64,000 bases of DNA from an uncultured Lewinella sp. (GTDB lineage Bacteria; Bacteroidota; Bacteroidia; Chitinophagales; Saprospiraceae). The notes under the pieces are model-generated. The model did not search any database, was not told the origin of the DNA, and saw nothing but the letters and a program-made list of their open reading frames with translations. This document shows, piece after piece, positions 10,307-20,657 of the stretch (position 1 is its first letter; each line of letters opens with the position of its first letter). The stretch lies in the NCBI GenBank assembly GCA_913057725.1, contig CAJXOS010000018.1:1-64000 (forward strand), read 5' to 3'. The position numbers and the translations under genes are program-made.

Positions 10307-11695
10307 ATGAAAGTAAAGTTTTGCGGCGCAGCGCGCGAAGTGACGGGTAGCTCTCACTTGATCACTCTAGAGGACGGTTATACCATTCTTCTAGATTGTG
10401 GCCTTTACCAAGGCAATGACAAGGAAATGAAAGACTTTAATGAAAGCTTTCTCTTTGACCCGGCCGAGGTAGATTGCCTGATCCTTTCCCATGCTCATAT
10501 TGACCATACTGGCCGAGTGCCAAAACTGGTCAAGGATGGTTTTCAAGGTGCCATTTATGCGACGCATGCAACGCGAAGCCTGTGTGCAATTATGCTCATG
10601 GACAGTGCCATGATCCAAGAGCGTGATGCTGAATATCATAATCGCCGGAATCCCAAGGAACGCCGCGAGCCTTTGTATAAGACACAGCATGTACACGAAA
10701 CCATGCAGCTCTTCAATGGCTGTCCGTATAACAAGTGGATTCCTATTCGGGATAATGTAGAAATTCAATATCGTGATGCGGGACATATCCTCGGTAGTGC
10801 GAGCGTAACCCTGCGGATTCACGAGAGCAACCGCACAATTCACTTCGGCTTTACTGGTGATATTGGCCGCCCAAATCGTCCTATTCTACGCGACCCACAG
10901 AAGATGCCAGCAGTGGATTATATGATCTGCGAATCGACCTATGGTGATCGTCTACACGACGAAAAGCCTAAGGAAGTGGAGAAGTTCTTGCGCATTATTC
11001 AAGAAGCTTGTGTAGAACGGAAAGGTAAAATGCTGATCCCCGCCTTTAGTGTGGGACGTACCCAGGAGATTGTCTACCTCATGGATCGCTTAGAGTCGGA
11101 AGGTCGCCTACCGCGCATCCCCGTCTTTGTGGATAGTCCTTTGGCCGTAAATGCTACCACGATCTTTGGTGCCCACCCAGAGTGCTATGATGAAGACCTG
11201 GAACGCTATCTCTTGATTGACGATAATCCTTTTGGTTTCAATGATCTACAATACATTAAGCGGGTAGAGGCCTCGAAAGCGCTGAATGGGATGAATGAGC
11301 CTTGTATTATCATCAGCGCGTCGGGTATGATGAATGCTGGTCGCTCCAAGCACCATTTGTCCAATATGATCGAAGACCCGAAGAACACCATCCTCATTGT
11401 GGGATATGCCTCGCCACAAACACCAGGAGGTAAAATTCGTAACGGTGCTACCGGCTTAAAGCTCTTTGGTGATTACAAACAAGTCTTAGCTCATGTGGAA
11501 ATGATGGATTCCTTCAGTGCCCACGCCGATCGAGATGAGATCCGTGAATTCCTCCGTGGACAGGAACAACATATCAAGAAACTCTTCCTGGTGCACGGCA
11601 CTATCGAGCGGCAAGAGAGCTTAGGTGGTTTACTTAGCGACGTGGGCTTCCGCGACGTACAGATTCCAGAATTAGGGCAAGAATATCATCTGTAG
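10307..11695 (+). CDS. MBL-fold metallo-hydrolase, beta-CASP / RNA-specific ribonuclease-like
   Basis: SHAHIDHTG motif, GFTGDIGRP, beta-CASP region, C-terminal FSAHADRDE; start set to MKVKFCGAAREVTGSSH. Confidence 0.9.
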   Translation: MKVKFCGAAREVTGSSHLITLEDGYTILLDCGLYQGNDKEMKDFNESFLFDPAEVDCLILSHAHIDHTGRVPKLVKDGFQGAIYATHATRSLCAIMLMDSAMIQERDAEYHNRRNPKERREPLYKTQHVHETMQLFNGCPYNKWIPIRDNVEIQYRDAGHILGSASVTLRIHESNRTIHFGFTGDIGRPNRPILRDPQKMPAVDYMICESTYGDRLHDEKPKEVEKFLRIIQEACVERKGKMLIPAFSVGRTQEIVYLMDRLESEGRLPRIPVFVDSPLAVNATTIFGAHPECYDEDLERYLLIDDNPFGFNDLQYIKRVEASKALNGMNEPCIIISASGMMNAGRSKHHLSNMIEDPKNTILIVGYASPQTPGGKIRNGATGLKLFGDYKQVLAHVEMMDSFSAHADRDEIREFLRGQEQHIKKLFLVHGTIERQESLGGLLSDVGFRDVQIPELGQEYHL

Positions 11696-11746
11696 AGTCC
11701 TACCTTTGCGCTTATCGAAAAGAACGCAAAGCATACCCATTCTACC

Positions 11747-12544
11747 TTGCGCTGGCAGCAGGGCCAATGGCATCAGGTACCAGCCGATCCTATTGCCCCT
11801 GAGGCGCCATTAGCTATTCGTTTGCTCTATGATACAACGGATGCTAGGCGCAGCCTTGATTTTGCCATTACGATGCGCAGCCCTGGAGCAGATAAAGCGC
11901 TAGTGCTAGGGTATTTGTACAGTGAGGGGATTATTCAACGAGCTGATCAGGTAGAGCGCATTGAACTTGCGTCTGAGGAGGCAGCAAATGTATACTTGTC
12001 TACTGAAGTATCCTTTGATCCAGCAGCTTATCAGCGCGTTGGCTATGCCAATTCCAGTTGTGGTCTTTGTGGGAAAGCGGACCTGGGGCAGATTCAACAG
12101 ACGATTCCCTTCTTTCCGGCGAAGGCCAAACCTAGGGTCAGTCCAGAGTTAGTCCGACAGTTACCAGCTACGCTGCTTCAGCATCAGCAGTTATTTGCAG
12201 AAACGGGTGGCATTCATGCTACAGCATTATTTGATGAGAACGGCCAATTGCTGCATTTGACGGAGGACGTAGGACGCCACAATGCATTAGATAAGCTCAT
12301 TGGTCGTGCACTACAAGAGGGGCAGTTCCCCTGGCGCAAAAACATTATCCTTTTAAGTGGACGAATTAGCTATGAATTGGTACAAAAGGCGGCTATGGCC
12401 GGGACGCCAATTGTCGCTGCTATTGGCGCTCCGTCCAGTGCGGCCATTAAGCTTGCCGAAGCTACCGGAATGACACTAGTTGGCTTCCTGAAGGAAGATC
12501 GGATGAACGTATATACTTATCCTGAACGCCTGGTCGAGGCTTAA
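11747..12544 (+). CDS. fdhD: Formate dehydrogenase accessory sulfurtransferase FdhD
   Basis: SSCGLCGKADL, GGIHATALFDENGQLLHLTEDVGRHNALDKLIG; probable TTG start. Confidence 0.92.
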   Translation: MRWQQGQWHQVPADPIAPEAPLAIRLLYDTTDARRSLDFAITMRSPGADKALVLGYLYSEGIIQRADQVERIELASEEAANVYLSTEVSFDPAAYQRVGYANSSCGLCGKADLGQIQQTIPFFPAKAKPRVSPELVRQLPATLLQHQQLFAETGGIHATALFDENGQLLHLTEDVGRHNALDKLIGRALQEGQFPWRKNIILLSGRISYELVQKAAMAGTPIVAAIGAPSSAAIKLAEATGMTLVGFLKEDRMNVYTYPERLVEA

Positions 12545-13479
12545 TCACGCTGGCGGTGCTCACGCATGAAATCAGGTAGTCTACGCACGGCAGCCATTTC
12601 TTTGAATGCTATTCGAGCTTCCTGTGCAGGTGCGCCAAAATAGGCCTTACCTTCTTCTAGGTCTTTACCGACACCAGCTCTCGCCAATACGACTACATTG
12701 TCTGCAATGGTGATGTTTTGAGCAATGCCAGCCTGGCCGTACATAGTTACGCCATTGCCAATATTACAGTTGCCGGCGACCCCAACTTGTGCTGCGAAAA
12801 GGCAGTTTTTGCCGATTTTAGTATCGTGCCCAATTTGTACTAGACAGTCAAACTTGGTACCCGCGCCAATAATCGTGTCGCTGGAGACACCTTTATTGAT
12901 GGTGCAGTTGGCGCCGATGTCGACTCGGTCTTCGAGAATCACTCGCCCACCTGAGCGCCATTTATGATAACCCTCGACCGTCTTCTTAAAGTAAAAGGCA
13001 TCCGTTCCGATGGCGGCACCCGCTTGTACAATCACCTCGTCGCCAAGGATCGAGTATTCTCCGATGTAGGCATTAGCCTGGATGTAGCAATTCTTACCAA
13101 TCTTCACTTGCGGGCCAATCACCGCACCAGGTTCAATCACCGTACCTTCTCCGATTTCGGCATCGGGGGCAATTTGGGCAGTAGCTGGGCGAAAAGGGCG
13201 ATATCGCCAGACCAAATCATTGAAGGCCTTGAAGGGATCATCGACGATCAGTAGCGCCTTGCCAGGAGGTGGATCTGTTTGTTTGTTAATCAACACTACA
13301 GTGGCTGGCGACTGTAGTGCCTTTTTATAGTATTTCTCCACGTCGACAAAAGTGATATCACCTGGGCGAAGGTGGTGTACCTCATTGATGCCGGTGGCTT
13401 GAATGGTGCTATCGCCGAGTAACTCTGCGCCAATTTGGTCAGCGAGCTCTTGAACGGGAATGGGGATTGGGAAATCCAT
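12541..13479 (-). CDS. UDP-3-O-acylglucosamine N-acyltransferase-like (LpxD family, left-handed beta-helix)
   Basis: Hexapeptide repeats (IGEGTVIEPGAVIGPQVKIGKNCYIQANAYIG...), N-terminal INEVHHLRPGDITFVDVEKY. Confidence 0.88.
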   Translation of the reverse strand: MDFPIPIPVQELADQIGAELLGDSTIQATGINEVHHLRPGDITFVDVEKYYKKALQSPATVVLINKQTDPPPGKALLIVDDPFKAFNDLVWRYRPFRPATAQIAPDAEIGEGTVIEPGAVIGPQVKIGKNCYIQANAYIGEYSILGDEVIVQAGAAIGTDAFYFKKTVEGYHKWRSGGRVILEDRVDIGANCTINKGVSSDTIIGAGTKFDCLVQIGHDTKIGKNCLFAAQVGVAGNCNIGNGVTMYGQAGIAQNITIADNVVVLARAGVGKDLEEGKAYFGAPAQEARIAFKEMAAVRRLPDFMREHRQRD

Positions 13480-13490
13480 GGGGTTGTAAT

Positions 13491-14039
13491 TTACTGTGGT
13501 TCGTCGACTGAAATAACGCCTTCTACTTGCTGAATGCGGGCATTGGAAAAGTCTTGGTTAGCTCGGAAGCCATGACCATATATGATCTCTGTGGGAGTAG
13601 TAATACGGGCAAATTTTCGAGTGAATATTTCGGCATCTCGCTCCTGCCAGATCAGCTCCTCCGTCTCGAGTTTTTGACCATCAATACTTTCCCATACTAC
13701 ACTATCGCGAGCGATGACCTCGCCACGGCGTTCAAAGCGAATGGCATAGCGAGCGACCATTGTACTGGTGATCTGATTGTTGAGATCGAAAAACTCAACG
13801 AGGACTCCATCAATAAACTCTTGATAAGGCTCGGTTCGGTCCAGGTTGTTGAGCATAGTCGGTCCGGTAACGCGTACGCGTACTTGAGCAGAATCGCTGT
13901 AAAGAATTTCCACTTCCTTTACGGTTTCCACCTGAACGTTCATGCGCTCCTGCAAGGCCTCTACTTCAGCTAGATCATTCTCACAACCCCAGCCAAAAAT
14001 CAGGCAACAAACCAATAAGCTTAAAAGTCGCTTTTTCAT
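13491..14039 (-). CDS. lptC: LPS export ABC transporter periplasmic protein LptC
   Basis: Lipoprotein signal (CLIFGWGCEND), VEILYSDSAQVRVRVTGP..., YGHGFRANQDFSNARI. Confidence 0.85.
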   Translation of the reverse strand: MKKRLLSLLVCCLIFGWGCENDLAEVEALQERMNVQVETVKEVEILYSDSAQVRVRVTGPTMLNNLDRTEPYQEFIDGVLVEFFDLNNQITSTMVARYAIRFERRGEVIARDSVVWESIDGQKLETEELIWQERDAEIFTRKFARITTPTEIIYGHGFRANQDFSNARIQQVEGVISVDEPQ

Positions 14040-14265
14040 GCCGCAAAAATAGGTATTAATCAGAGAACGTTGAGCAAGCAGATTTCATACGAGATCAGTA
14101 AGTTTTATGGTTTTATCCTGACTACCAATAGCTAGTCTTTAACGTCTGTTTGCTGTGCTTGACTTGGTTTCCCTTACTCCAGCGAAAGAAAAGAGCTATT
14201 CGTCGATGCCACTAAAGGTTCAAGGTTGATTATCCGTATTTTGGAAGGACGTAAATGCAACACAC

Positions 14266-15435
14266 ATGAGACTTACTACTCTATTTCTACTTGCCCTCAT
14301 ATCCTCAGGGCTTCAAGCCCAGGAAAAACCGATTTGGGATGTACTCATAACCGATGCCCAGATTTTTACTGGAAGCGAAACGCTGGTGAGAACAGATATT
14401 GCCGTCCATAATGGTACAATCGTAGCAATTGGGCCGGAGCTTGATCGGCAGCAACGTGCCAATCAAATGATTGACGGGACGGGCAAGACGCTTATCCCTG
14501 GATTGATGAATACCCATGTCCATACCTGGTTTCCTGCGCACTTGCAGCAGGCGGCGAAGGCTGGTGTGTTGGGCGTTTGTGATATGCATGGTTCGGCATT
14601 TGCAGTCCAATGGCTAAGTCAGTTCAATGATTCCATCGGCTATGCAGATTATCATGCGGCGGGTTCTGGTGCGACAGTGCCTAAAGGTCATGGTACACAG
14701 TTTGGCATTCCGGTGCCAACCATTGATAGTACGCGTTCGGCTCGCGAGTTCGTGTTAGAACGTATTGCAGAAGGGGTAGACTACATCAAGATTCTTCGAG
14801 AACCAATGCGGCCTACATTAACCTTCGAACAAATTGACACCATTATCCAAACAGCCCATGAAAATGGTGTGAAGGCAGTAGCTCACGTATCACGCTGCGG
14901 AGATGGAGTGGAACTCGCCAAACGCGGAATCGACGGCCTGGTACACATATGGTTCGACCGCACCATGACGGAGGAGGAACTTGAAATATTTGCTACTAGA
15001 GATGATATGTTTATCGTACCCACCGCTCTCACCAATATGAAGCTTCTGGAGTTTCTGAAAGAGCAAGATCGAGATATGGGATCGGTGATTGATAGTACGA
15101 CACTCTTGAAAGAAATCGGTCGTCTTTATGATGTCGGCATTGATGTATTAGCCGGTACTGATCCACCGAACTTCAATATTAATCACGGGACTGACTTATA
15201 CGAAGAGCTACGCCTTCTGGCTGCTGCTGGCATCCCGGTGGATGACTGCCTTGCTGGTGCAACGGCCAAGAGTGCCGACCACTTCGAATTGCCCGGTCAA
15301 CACCGATTGGAGGTTGGTTCACCCGCAAGTTTTATTCTTTTGCCCGGCAATCCACTCCAAGATTTGGGTATTCTATATGATCTGGAGCAGGTTTGGCAAG
15401 ATGGGAACCTTATATTTGACTCGTCTAAGCCCTGA
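14266..15435 (+). CDS. Amidohydrolase family protein
   Basis: Signal peptide; DGTGKTLIPGLMNTHVH; late LAGTDPPNFNINHGTDLYEELRLL. Confidence 0.88.
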   Translation: MRLTTLFLLALISSGLQAQEKPIWDVLITDAQIFTGSETLVRTDIAVHNGTIVAIGPELDRQQRANQMIDGTGKTLIPGLMNTHVHTWFPAHLQQAAKAGVLGVCDMHGSAFAVQWLSQFNDSIGYADYHAAGSGATVPKGHGTQFGIPVPTIDSTRSAREFVLERIAEGVDYIKILREPMRPTLTFEQIDTIIQTAHENGVKAVAHVSRCGDGVELAKRGIDGLVHIWFDRTMTEEELEIFATRDDMFIVPTALTNMKLLEFLKEQDRDMGSVIDSTTLLKEIGRLYDVGIDVLAGTDPPNFNINHGTDLYEELRLLAAAGIPVDDCLAGATAKSADHFELPGQHRLEVGSPASFILLPGNPLQDLGILYDLEQVWQDGNLIFDSSKP

Positions 15436-15495
15436 TCATCAAGTATTTGGTGACCAAATAACCTTAGCAACGTCCTAACAGCAAAGCTGTTATCT

Positions 15496-16488
15496 ATGAA
15501 AACTACACTCACCTTTGCAGTCAGCTTTTTGCTGGCTATGAGTCTGCTTGCCCAGCAGCCTACTGTACAACGCGATACCGTGCCAGCGCTCCGCTTGCCC
15601 GGAGATACGCTTGTTCAACGCAAAGGCTGGGAAATTCGCCGTCCGCTCACACAAGAACAAGTGCAGCGCCGTGCTGATAACCGCGCTGAAGTAGAGGATA
15701 TGAAAGCCCGTTTTCGCCAGTTTCATCAAGAAGAAGAAAAACAAAAGACGGCAGCGGATGTAGCCGCCGAAGATGAAAACTACCTGTGGTCAGAAGGACA
15801 GGCTGGTGGGCGAGTGCAGCCTAAAGGAACCGGTGCTGAAGCGAATGGCCGGGGAACCAATACCGAAGAACTAAGAATGGAGATTGGGCGGAACCTACAA
15901 GAAGGGCGCCGAATGGTGCCGGATCAGCAACCGGCATCGCCTGCGTACCCCAATGAACCCATGCCGGCTAGTTATGACTATCCCTCTTCGCCACCGGCAG
16001 CACAGGAAGATTGGCAGGAAACCATCCGTTATTCACTACAAGCAAAGACGCCACAGGGCAATGACCAGTGGCAAGCGCGGTCTACTGGTGTTGGTGCTGT
16101 AGGTTTGGTGAACCCCGAAACAGGTCAAGTACTGCAAGCAGGACAGACATTGCAGCTTACGAGAGTATCGTTTGTTGAAGGTGGGGCAGATCTAACCCCC
16201 GCTGCCCAGGATGCCTTGTATCAATGGGCAAGTATTCTGCAGCAGAATCCAGGTTTGATTGTACAAGTTCGAGCACATACCCACAGTGATATAGCCACCT
16301 TTGAAGCCCAGCAGCTGACCAATCAGCGGGCTGAAGCGATCACCCGTTTTTGGCAACAAGCAGGCGTGCCAGCACAACAGATTGGCTACCGTGGCTATGG
16401 CCGCCTTTCTCCACTGGTTTCATCTGCAGATCCACTGGCAAAGCAAAAAAATGAACGAATCGAGTTGGTAATTTTGGAAATGCCCTAG
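15496..16488 (+). CDS. OmpA family protein
   Basis: C-terminal OmpA-like domain (VQVRAHTHSDIATFEAQQLTNQRAEAITRFWQQAGVPAQQIGYRGYGRLSPL...KNERIELVI). Confidence 0.85.
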   Translation: MKTTLTFAVSFLLAMSLLAQQPTVQRDTVPALRLPGDTLVQRKGWEIRRPLTQEQVQRRADNRAEVEDMKARFRQFHQEEEKQKTAADVAAEDENYLWSEGQAGGRVQPKGTGAEANGRGTNTEELRMEIGRNLQEGRRMVPDQQPASPAYPNEPMPASYDYPSSPPAAQEDWQETIRYSLQAKTPQGNDQWQARSTGVGAVGLVNPETGQVLQAGQTLQLTRVSFVEGGADLTPAAQDALYQWASILQQNPGLIVQVRAHTHSDIATFEAQQLTNQRAEAITRFWQQAGVPAQQIGYRGYGRLSPLVSSADPLAKQKNERIELVILEMP

Positions 16489-16500
16489 TGGTGGATATCT

Positions 16501-17016
16501 TTGAGCGAGGGCATCAGCAAAAAGGCCCTCCTCCGCTACATGATAGAAGCGTTCATAATTGATGAGGTGACCGAAGAGCTCAGTGCTTCGGAAAAGGCTG
16601 TCGAAAAAACGTTGGATATGATGAATGAGCAGCAGCCGATACTGCTGGCTTATCTGTTTTCAGAATCCTTCGAAGTCTTCACCGAGCAAGAACGCGAATT
16701 CATCCTCTTTCTAGTTTGTGTTATTTGGAAATCGATCTTTCGGGTGTTTGGCCCGCAAGAGATCGTTCGGGAAACGCATCTATCCGCGGCTGATGATGCC
16801 AACTGGGGGCTACTGAATGAAGTAGAGGGGCATCGTTTTCGCGAGCGACTTGATGTTTTCTTTAAGCAGCATCCAGAAGAAGAGGAACTACTAGCTTTCA
16901 TAGAAGACGCCATTCTGGACGATGATGAGTCTCCAGTCACAAACGAGGGGCGTGAACCTATCTTCGTAAGCCTCAAATCAATCGTCGACTGTTTGCTGCT
17001 TCCTAATCTCCGCTAG
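16501..17016 (+). CDS. Hypothetical protein
   Basis: 171-aa ORF, TTG start, colinear with the upstream gene. Confidence 0.65.
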   Translation: MSEGISKKALLRYMIEAFIIDEVTEELSASEKAVEKTLDMMNEQQPILLAYLFSESFEVFTEQEREFILFLVCVIWKSIFRVFGPQEIVRETHLSAADDANWGLLNEVEGHRFRERLDVFFKQHPEEEELLAFIEDAILDDDESPVTNEGREPIFVSLKSIVDCLLLPNLR

Positions 17017-17212
17017 ACCTACTCGAGGTAGATCATAGTGTAGGCTCCTTCTCTGCCTATTTGTCTTGTTTTGTGGATAACTTCCACGCTATTCCCTGTC
17101 ATAAGGCTTGAAAAGTCGGTAAATTTAAGGGTGGCATAGATATTGTTTGTATAGCCCACACAAAATCCAGTAGGTCACCCTGCCATTATGGCAATGCTGT
17201 GATCGCATTGGT

Positions 17213-19651
17213 ATGCATAAATGTAGAAGTTGTATGTTTGAAGAGCTGCTGCTGCACCGACAATTAGAAGATGAATCTGATTTTCTGCCTTTCATTTCAG
17301 TAGAAGAGGAGGAAGAAGATAAGAATGAATATATCCCCGAAGAATTACCCATTCTGGCACTGAAGAATACAGTGCTTTTTCCCAATAATGTTATTCCCAT
17401 TACGGTAGGCCGAGATAAGTCGATTAAGGCTATCAATACGGCTTATGAGGAAGGGCGGAAAGTGGCTGTATTCTCACAAAAGGATATGAATCTTGAGGAA
17501 CCTACCGAAGCGGATCTATACCGCGTAGGAACGGTAGCCCATATCCTCAAGCTACTGAAGATGCCGGATGGCACAATCACCGCTATTTTGCAAGGGCGGA
17601 AGCGTATTCGTCTGGAGAAGATGGTCGCTGAGGATCCTTACATGGTAGGACAGGTGAAAGTGCTGTCTCAAATTCCAGCGAGCGATAAGATGGAGTTTGA
17701 AGCGCTGATTTCCAGTATCAAAGATCTTTCACAGAGCATCATTGACCTCTCACCGAATATTCCATCCGAAGCGGTGGTGGTTTTGCGGAATATTAAGGGC
17801 CCTGATTTCTTACTCAACTTCATCGCTTCCAATATGGGAGCGGGATTGGAGTGGAAACAAAAGGTGCTCGAGATTGCTGAGTTGCATGATAAGGCTGAGG
17901 TGATCCTCAAGCAGTTGAACAGCGAACTGCAAATCTTGGAGCTCAAGGATCAGATTGAGAGTAAGGTTCGCGGTGATATTGAAAAACAACAGCGCGATTA
18001 CTACCTAAATCAACAGCTGAAGACGATTCAGGAAGAGTTGGGTAACAATCCGCAGCAAGAAGATCTTGCCAAACTTAAGACTCGCGCGGAGGCTAAGGAT
18101 TGGCCTGATGAAATAGCGGAGGTCTTTGGCAAAGAATTGGATCGCCTGCAACGCATGAACCCACAGGTGCCAGACTATAGCGTTCAGATGAATTATCTGG
18201 AACTAATGCTGGACTTGCCGTGGAATCAGACCACTGAGGACAACTTTGATTTGAAGAATGTCCGAAAGGTTTTGGATAAAGATCATTACGGCCTGGATAA
18301 GGTCAAAGAACGGATACTGGAGCACCTCGCAGTCTTGAAGCTGAAAGGTGATATGAAAGCGCCAATTCTATGCTTGGTTGGCCCTCCGGGAGTAGGTAAA
18401 ACATCCCTGGGGCGTTCTGTAGCTGAGGCGTTAAGCCGTGAATTCGTACGAATTTCCCTGGGCGGTTTGCACGACGAAAGTGAAATTCGCGGACACCGCC
18501 GTACGTACATCGGTGCGATGCCTGGCCGGATTATCCAGTCGGTGAAGAAGGCTGGTGCTGCTAACCCGGTTTTCATCCTGGATGAAATCGATAAGGTAGG
18601 AAAGAGCTTCCGTGGTGATCCAAGTTCTGCACTCTTGGAGGTGCTTGACCCCGAGCAGAATGGTGCCTTCCATGACAACTACTTAGATTTGGACTATGAC
18701 CTCTCTAAGGTGTTGTTCATTGCCACCGCTAACTCTCTAAATACCATCCAGCCTGCTTTGCTGGACCGGATGGAGATCATTGAGATTAGTGGCTATTCTA
18801 CCGAAGAAAAAGTAGAGATCAGTAAGCGCCACCTGGTACCTAAGCAACGCAAAGCCCACGGCGTAAAGGCAGAGCAGGTGAAACTACGAGATACTGTCCT
18901 AAAGAAAATTGTTGGTGATTACACCCGTGAATCAGGTGTGCGATCTCTAGATCGACAGATTGCTGGTGTAATGCGATTCGTGGCTAAGTCGGTTGCCCTG
19001 GAAGAAGAATATGATGTGAATATTCAAGCGGACCAGTTACCTGATATTCTAGGGCCACGCAAGTTTTCGCGTGATGCTTACCAAGCGGTGAAAGTGCCAG
19101 GAGTAACTATTGGCCTTGCCTGGACGAGCGTCGGGGGTGAGATTCTGTTTGTGGAAGGAAGCCTCAGCCCGGGGAAAGGAAAATTGACCTTGACCGGTAA
19201 CCTGGGGGAAGTGATGAAGGAGTCGGCAGTAACCGCATTGAGTTTCTTGAAGGCGAATGCCAAAGCGTTAGGGCTGGATCATGAGCAATTTGAGAAAAAT
19301 GACATTCACCTGCACGTTCCAGAAGGAGCTATTCCCAAGGATGGTCCATCGGCAGGTGTAACGATGTTGACTACTTTGATGAGTCTCTTCTCTGGCCGGA
19401 GGGTAAAGCCATATTTGGCTATGACTGGCGAGATCACTTTGCGGGGTAAAGTACTGCCAGTAGGTGGTATTAAGGAGAAAATCCTAGCTGCTAAGCGCGC
19501 TGGTATTAAGGAGATTATTCTTTGTAGTGAGAACCAAAAGCACGTTGACCAGATAAACGAGCGTTATTTGAAGGGCTTAACCTTCCATTACGTGGATCGG
19601 ATGGAAGATGTGCTTAGTATCGCCGTGCCTGAGAAAACAAAAGGCAAGTAG
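17213..19651 (+). CDS. lon: ATP-dependent endopeptidase Lon
   Basis: LAN domain, Walker A GPPGVGKTS, catalytic GPSAGVTM; acidic N-terminal extension, start possibly 17234. Confidence 0.97.
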   Translation: MHKCRSCMFEELLLHRQLEDESDFLPFISVEEEEEDKNEYIPEELPILALKNTVLFPNNVIPITVGRDKSIKAINTAYEEGRKVAVFSQKDMNLEEPTEADLYRVGTVAHILKLLKMPDGTITAILQGRKRIRLEKMVAEDPYMVGQVKVLSQIPASDKMEFEALISSIKDLSQSIIDLSPNIPSEAVVVLRNIKGPDFLLNFIASNMGAGLEWKQKVLEIAELHDKAEVILKQLNSELQILELKDQIESKVRGDIEKQQRDYYLNQQLKTIQEELGNNPQQEDLAKLKTRAEAKDWPDEIAEVFGKELDRLQRMNPQVPDYSVQMNYLELMLDLPWNQTTEDNFDLKNVRKVLDKDHYGLDKVKERILEHLAVLKLKGDMKAPILCLVGPPGVGKTSLGRSVAEALSREFVRISLGGLHDESEIRGHRRTYIGAMPGRIIQSVKKAGAANPVFILDEIDKVGKSFRGDPSSALLEVLDPEQNGAFHDNYLDLDYDLSKVLFIATANSLNTIQPALLDRMEIIEISGYSTEEKVEISKRHLVPKQRKAHGVKAEQVKLRDTVLKKIVGDYTRESGVRSLDRQIAGVMRFVAKSVALEEEYDVNIQADQLPDILGPRKFSRDAYQAVKVPGVTIGLAWTSVGGEILFVEGSLSPGKGKLTLTGNLGEVMKESAVTALSFLKANAKALGLDHEQFEKNDIHLHVPEGAIPKDGPSAGVTMLTTLMSLFSGRRVKPYLAMTGEITLRGKVLPVGGIKEKILAAKRAGIKEIILCSENQKHVDQINERYLKGLTFHYVDRMEDVLSIAVPEKTKGK

Positions 19652-19831
19652 TTAAATACTAGATTGCCGTTAACGTCAAGTTAAGCCCGTATTCGCTTTA
19701 TGCGCCTGACTTCTAGCAGACCGTTAGGCTAAAAAAAGCGTAGCTTTGAAGGTCAAAACAAACCAAATGCGTTTGCAGACCGTCTTATGTTTGGATGAGG
19801 TGCGAAATCTTGTCCTGAGATTTAATTTGCT

Positions 19832-20482
19832 ATGATGCGTAAGCTTACAATTCTCCTCGGTTTTCTTACTCTGTGCGCGTTGCCACAATTGACCGCGCAG
19901 GTAGATTCGAACTTGGTACAATTTTCCGGAATGGTACTTGATGGTACTACACAGGAATTGGTGCCTGTTCCCTACGTTAATATCCTTGTGAAGGAAAAGG
20001 GCCGAGGATCCTATTCTGATTTTAACGGATTTTTCTCGATAGTAGTGGAAAAAGGCGATGTTATCGTCTTTTCTGCGGTAGGATATCGCACGGTAGAGTA
20101 TACTATTCCAGACTCTCTTTCTGATAATAGATACTCTTTAGTGCAACTTATGACGCAAGATGCCGTAAACCTACCCGAAACCGTCGTCTTTCCCTGGCCC
20201 AGTCGTGACCATTTTAAGCTAGAGTTTCTAGCGATGGATGTCACACCGGAACTCCAGGAACGAGCCAGCCGCAACCTGGCCAATGAAACCTTAGAGCGCA
20301 TGCGCTCAGAAGTAGCATCTGACGGATTTGAAAACTCTAGCTACTATCTACGACAGCAGTCCCGAGAATATTATTACATCGGTCAACGACCTCCGATGAA
20401 TATCTTCAGTCCGGTTGCCTGGAAGCAATTCTTTGACGCCTGGAAACGAGGAGATTATAAACGGAAGCGTGACAACAGATAA
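19832..20482 (+). CDS. Carboxypeptidase-like regulatory domain protein
   Basis: GMVLDGTTQELVPVPYVNILVKEKGRGSYSDFNGFFSI. Confidence 0.85.
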   Translation: MMRKLTILLGFLTLCALPQLTAQVDSNLVQFSGMVLDGTTQELVPVPYVNILVKEKGRGSYSDFNGFFSIVVEKGDVIVFSAVGYRTVEYTIPDSLSDNRYSLVQLMTQDAVNLPETVVFPWPSRDHFKLEFLAMDVTPELQERASRNLANETLERMRSEVASDGFENSSYYLRQQSREYYYIGQRPPMNIFSPVAWKQFFDAWKRGDYKRKRDNR

Positions 20483-20657
20483 TATTCAATTAAAAACCTT
20501 ATCTTCGGTGTTTGAAATGCGAATTTCAGGCCGAACACTGGTAGGGAAATAGCATTTTATTCTAACTATGAACGACGATTTTTTCGAGAAAGCTACTTCA
20601 AAAGGCTATAGTGCTAACACTACCCTAAAACATTAAATTGCACACAGAGCAACTCGA

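Noticed and set aside
10391-10843. 150-aa minus-strand ORF
   Set aside because: Antisense to the MBL-fold gene, which has all family motifs.
13527-13973. 148-aa plus-strand ORF
   Set aside because: Antisense to lptC; no domain-like features.
15444-15460. Palindrome TATTTGG-tga-CCAAATA between the amidohydrolase and OmpA genes
   Set aside because: Short and single; could be a weak terminator, with nothing further to support an operator.
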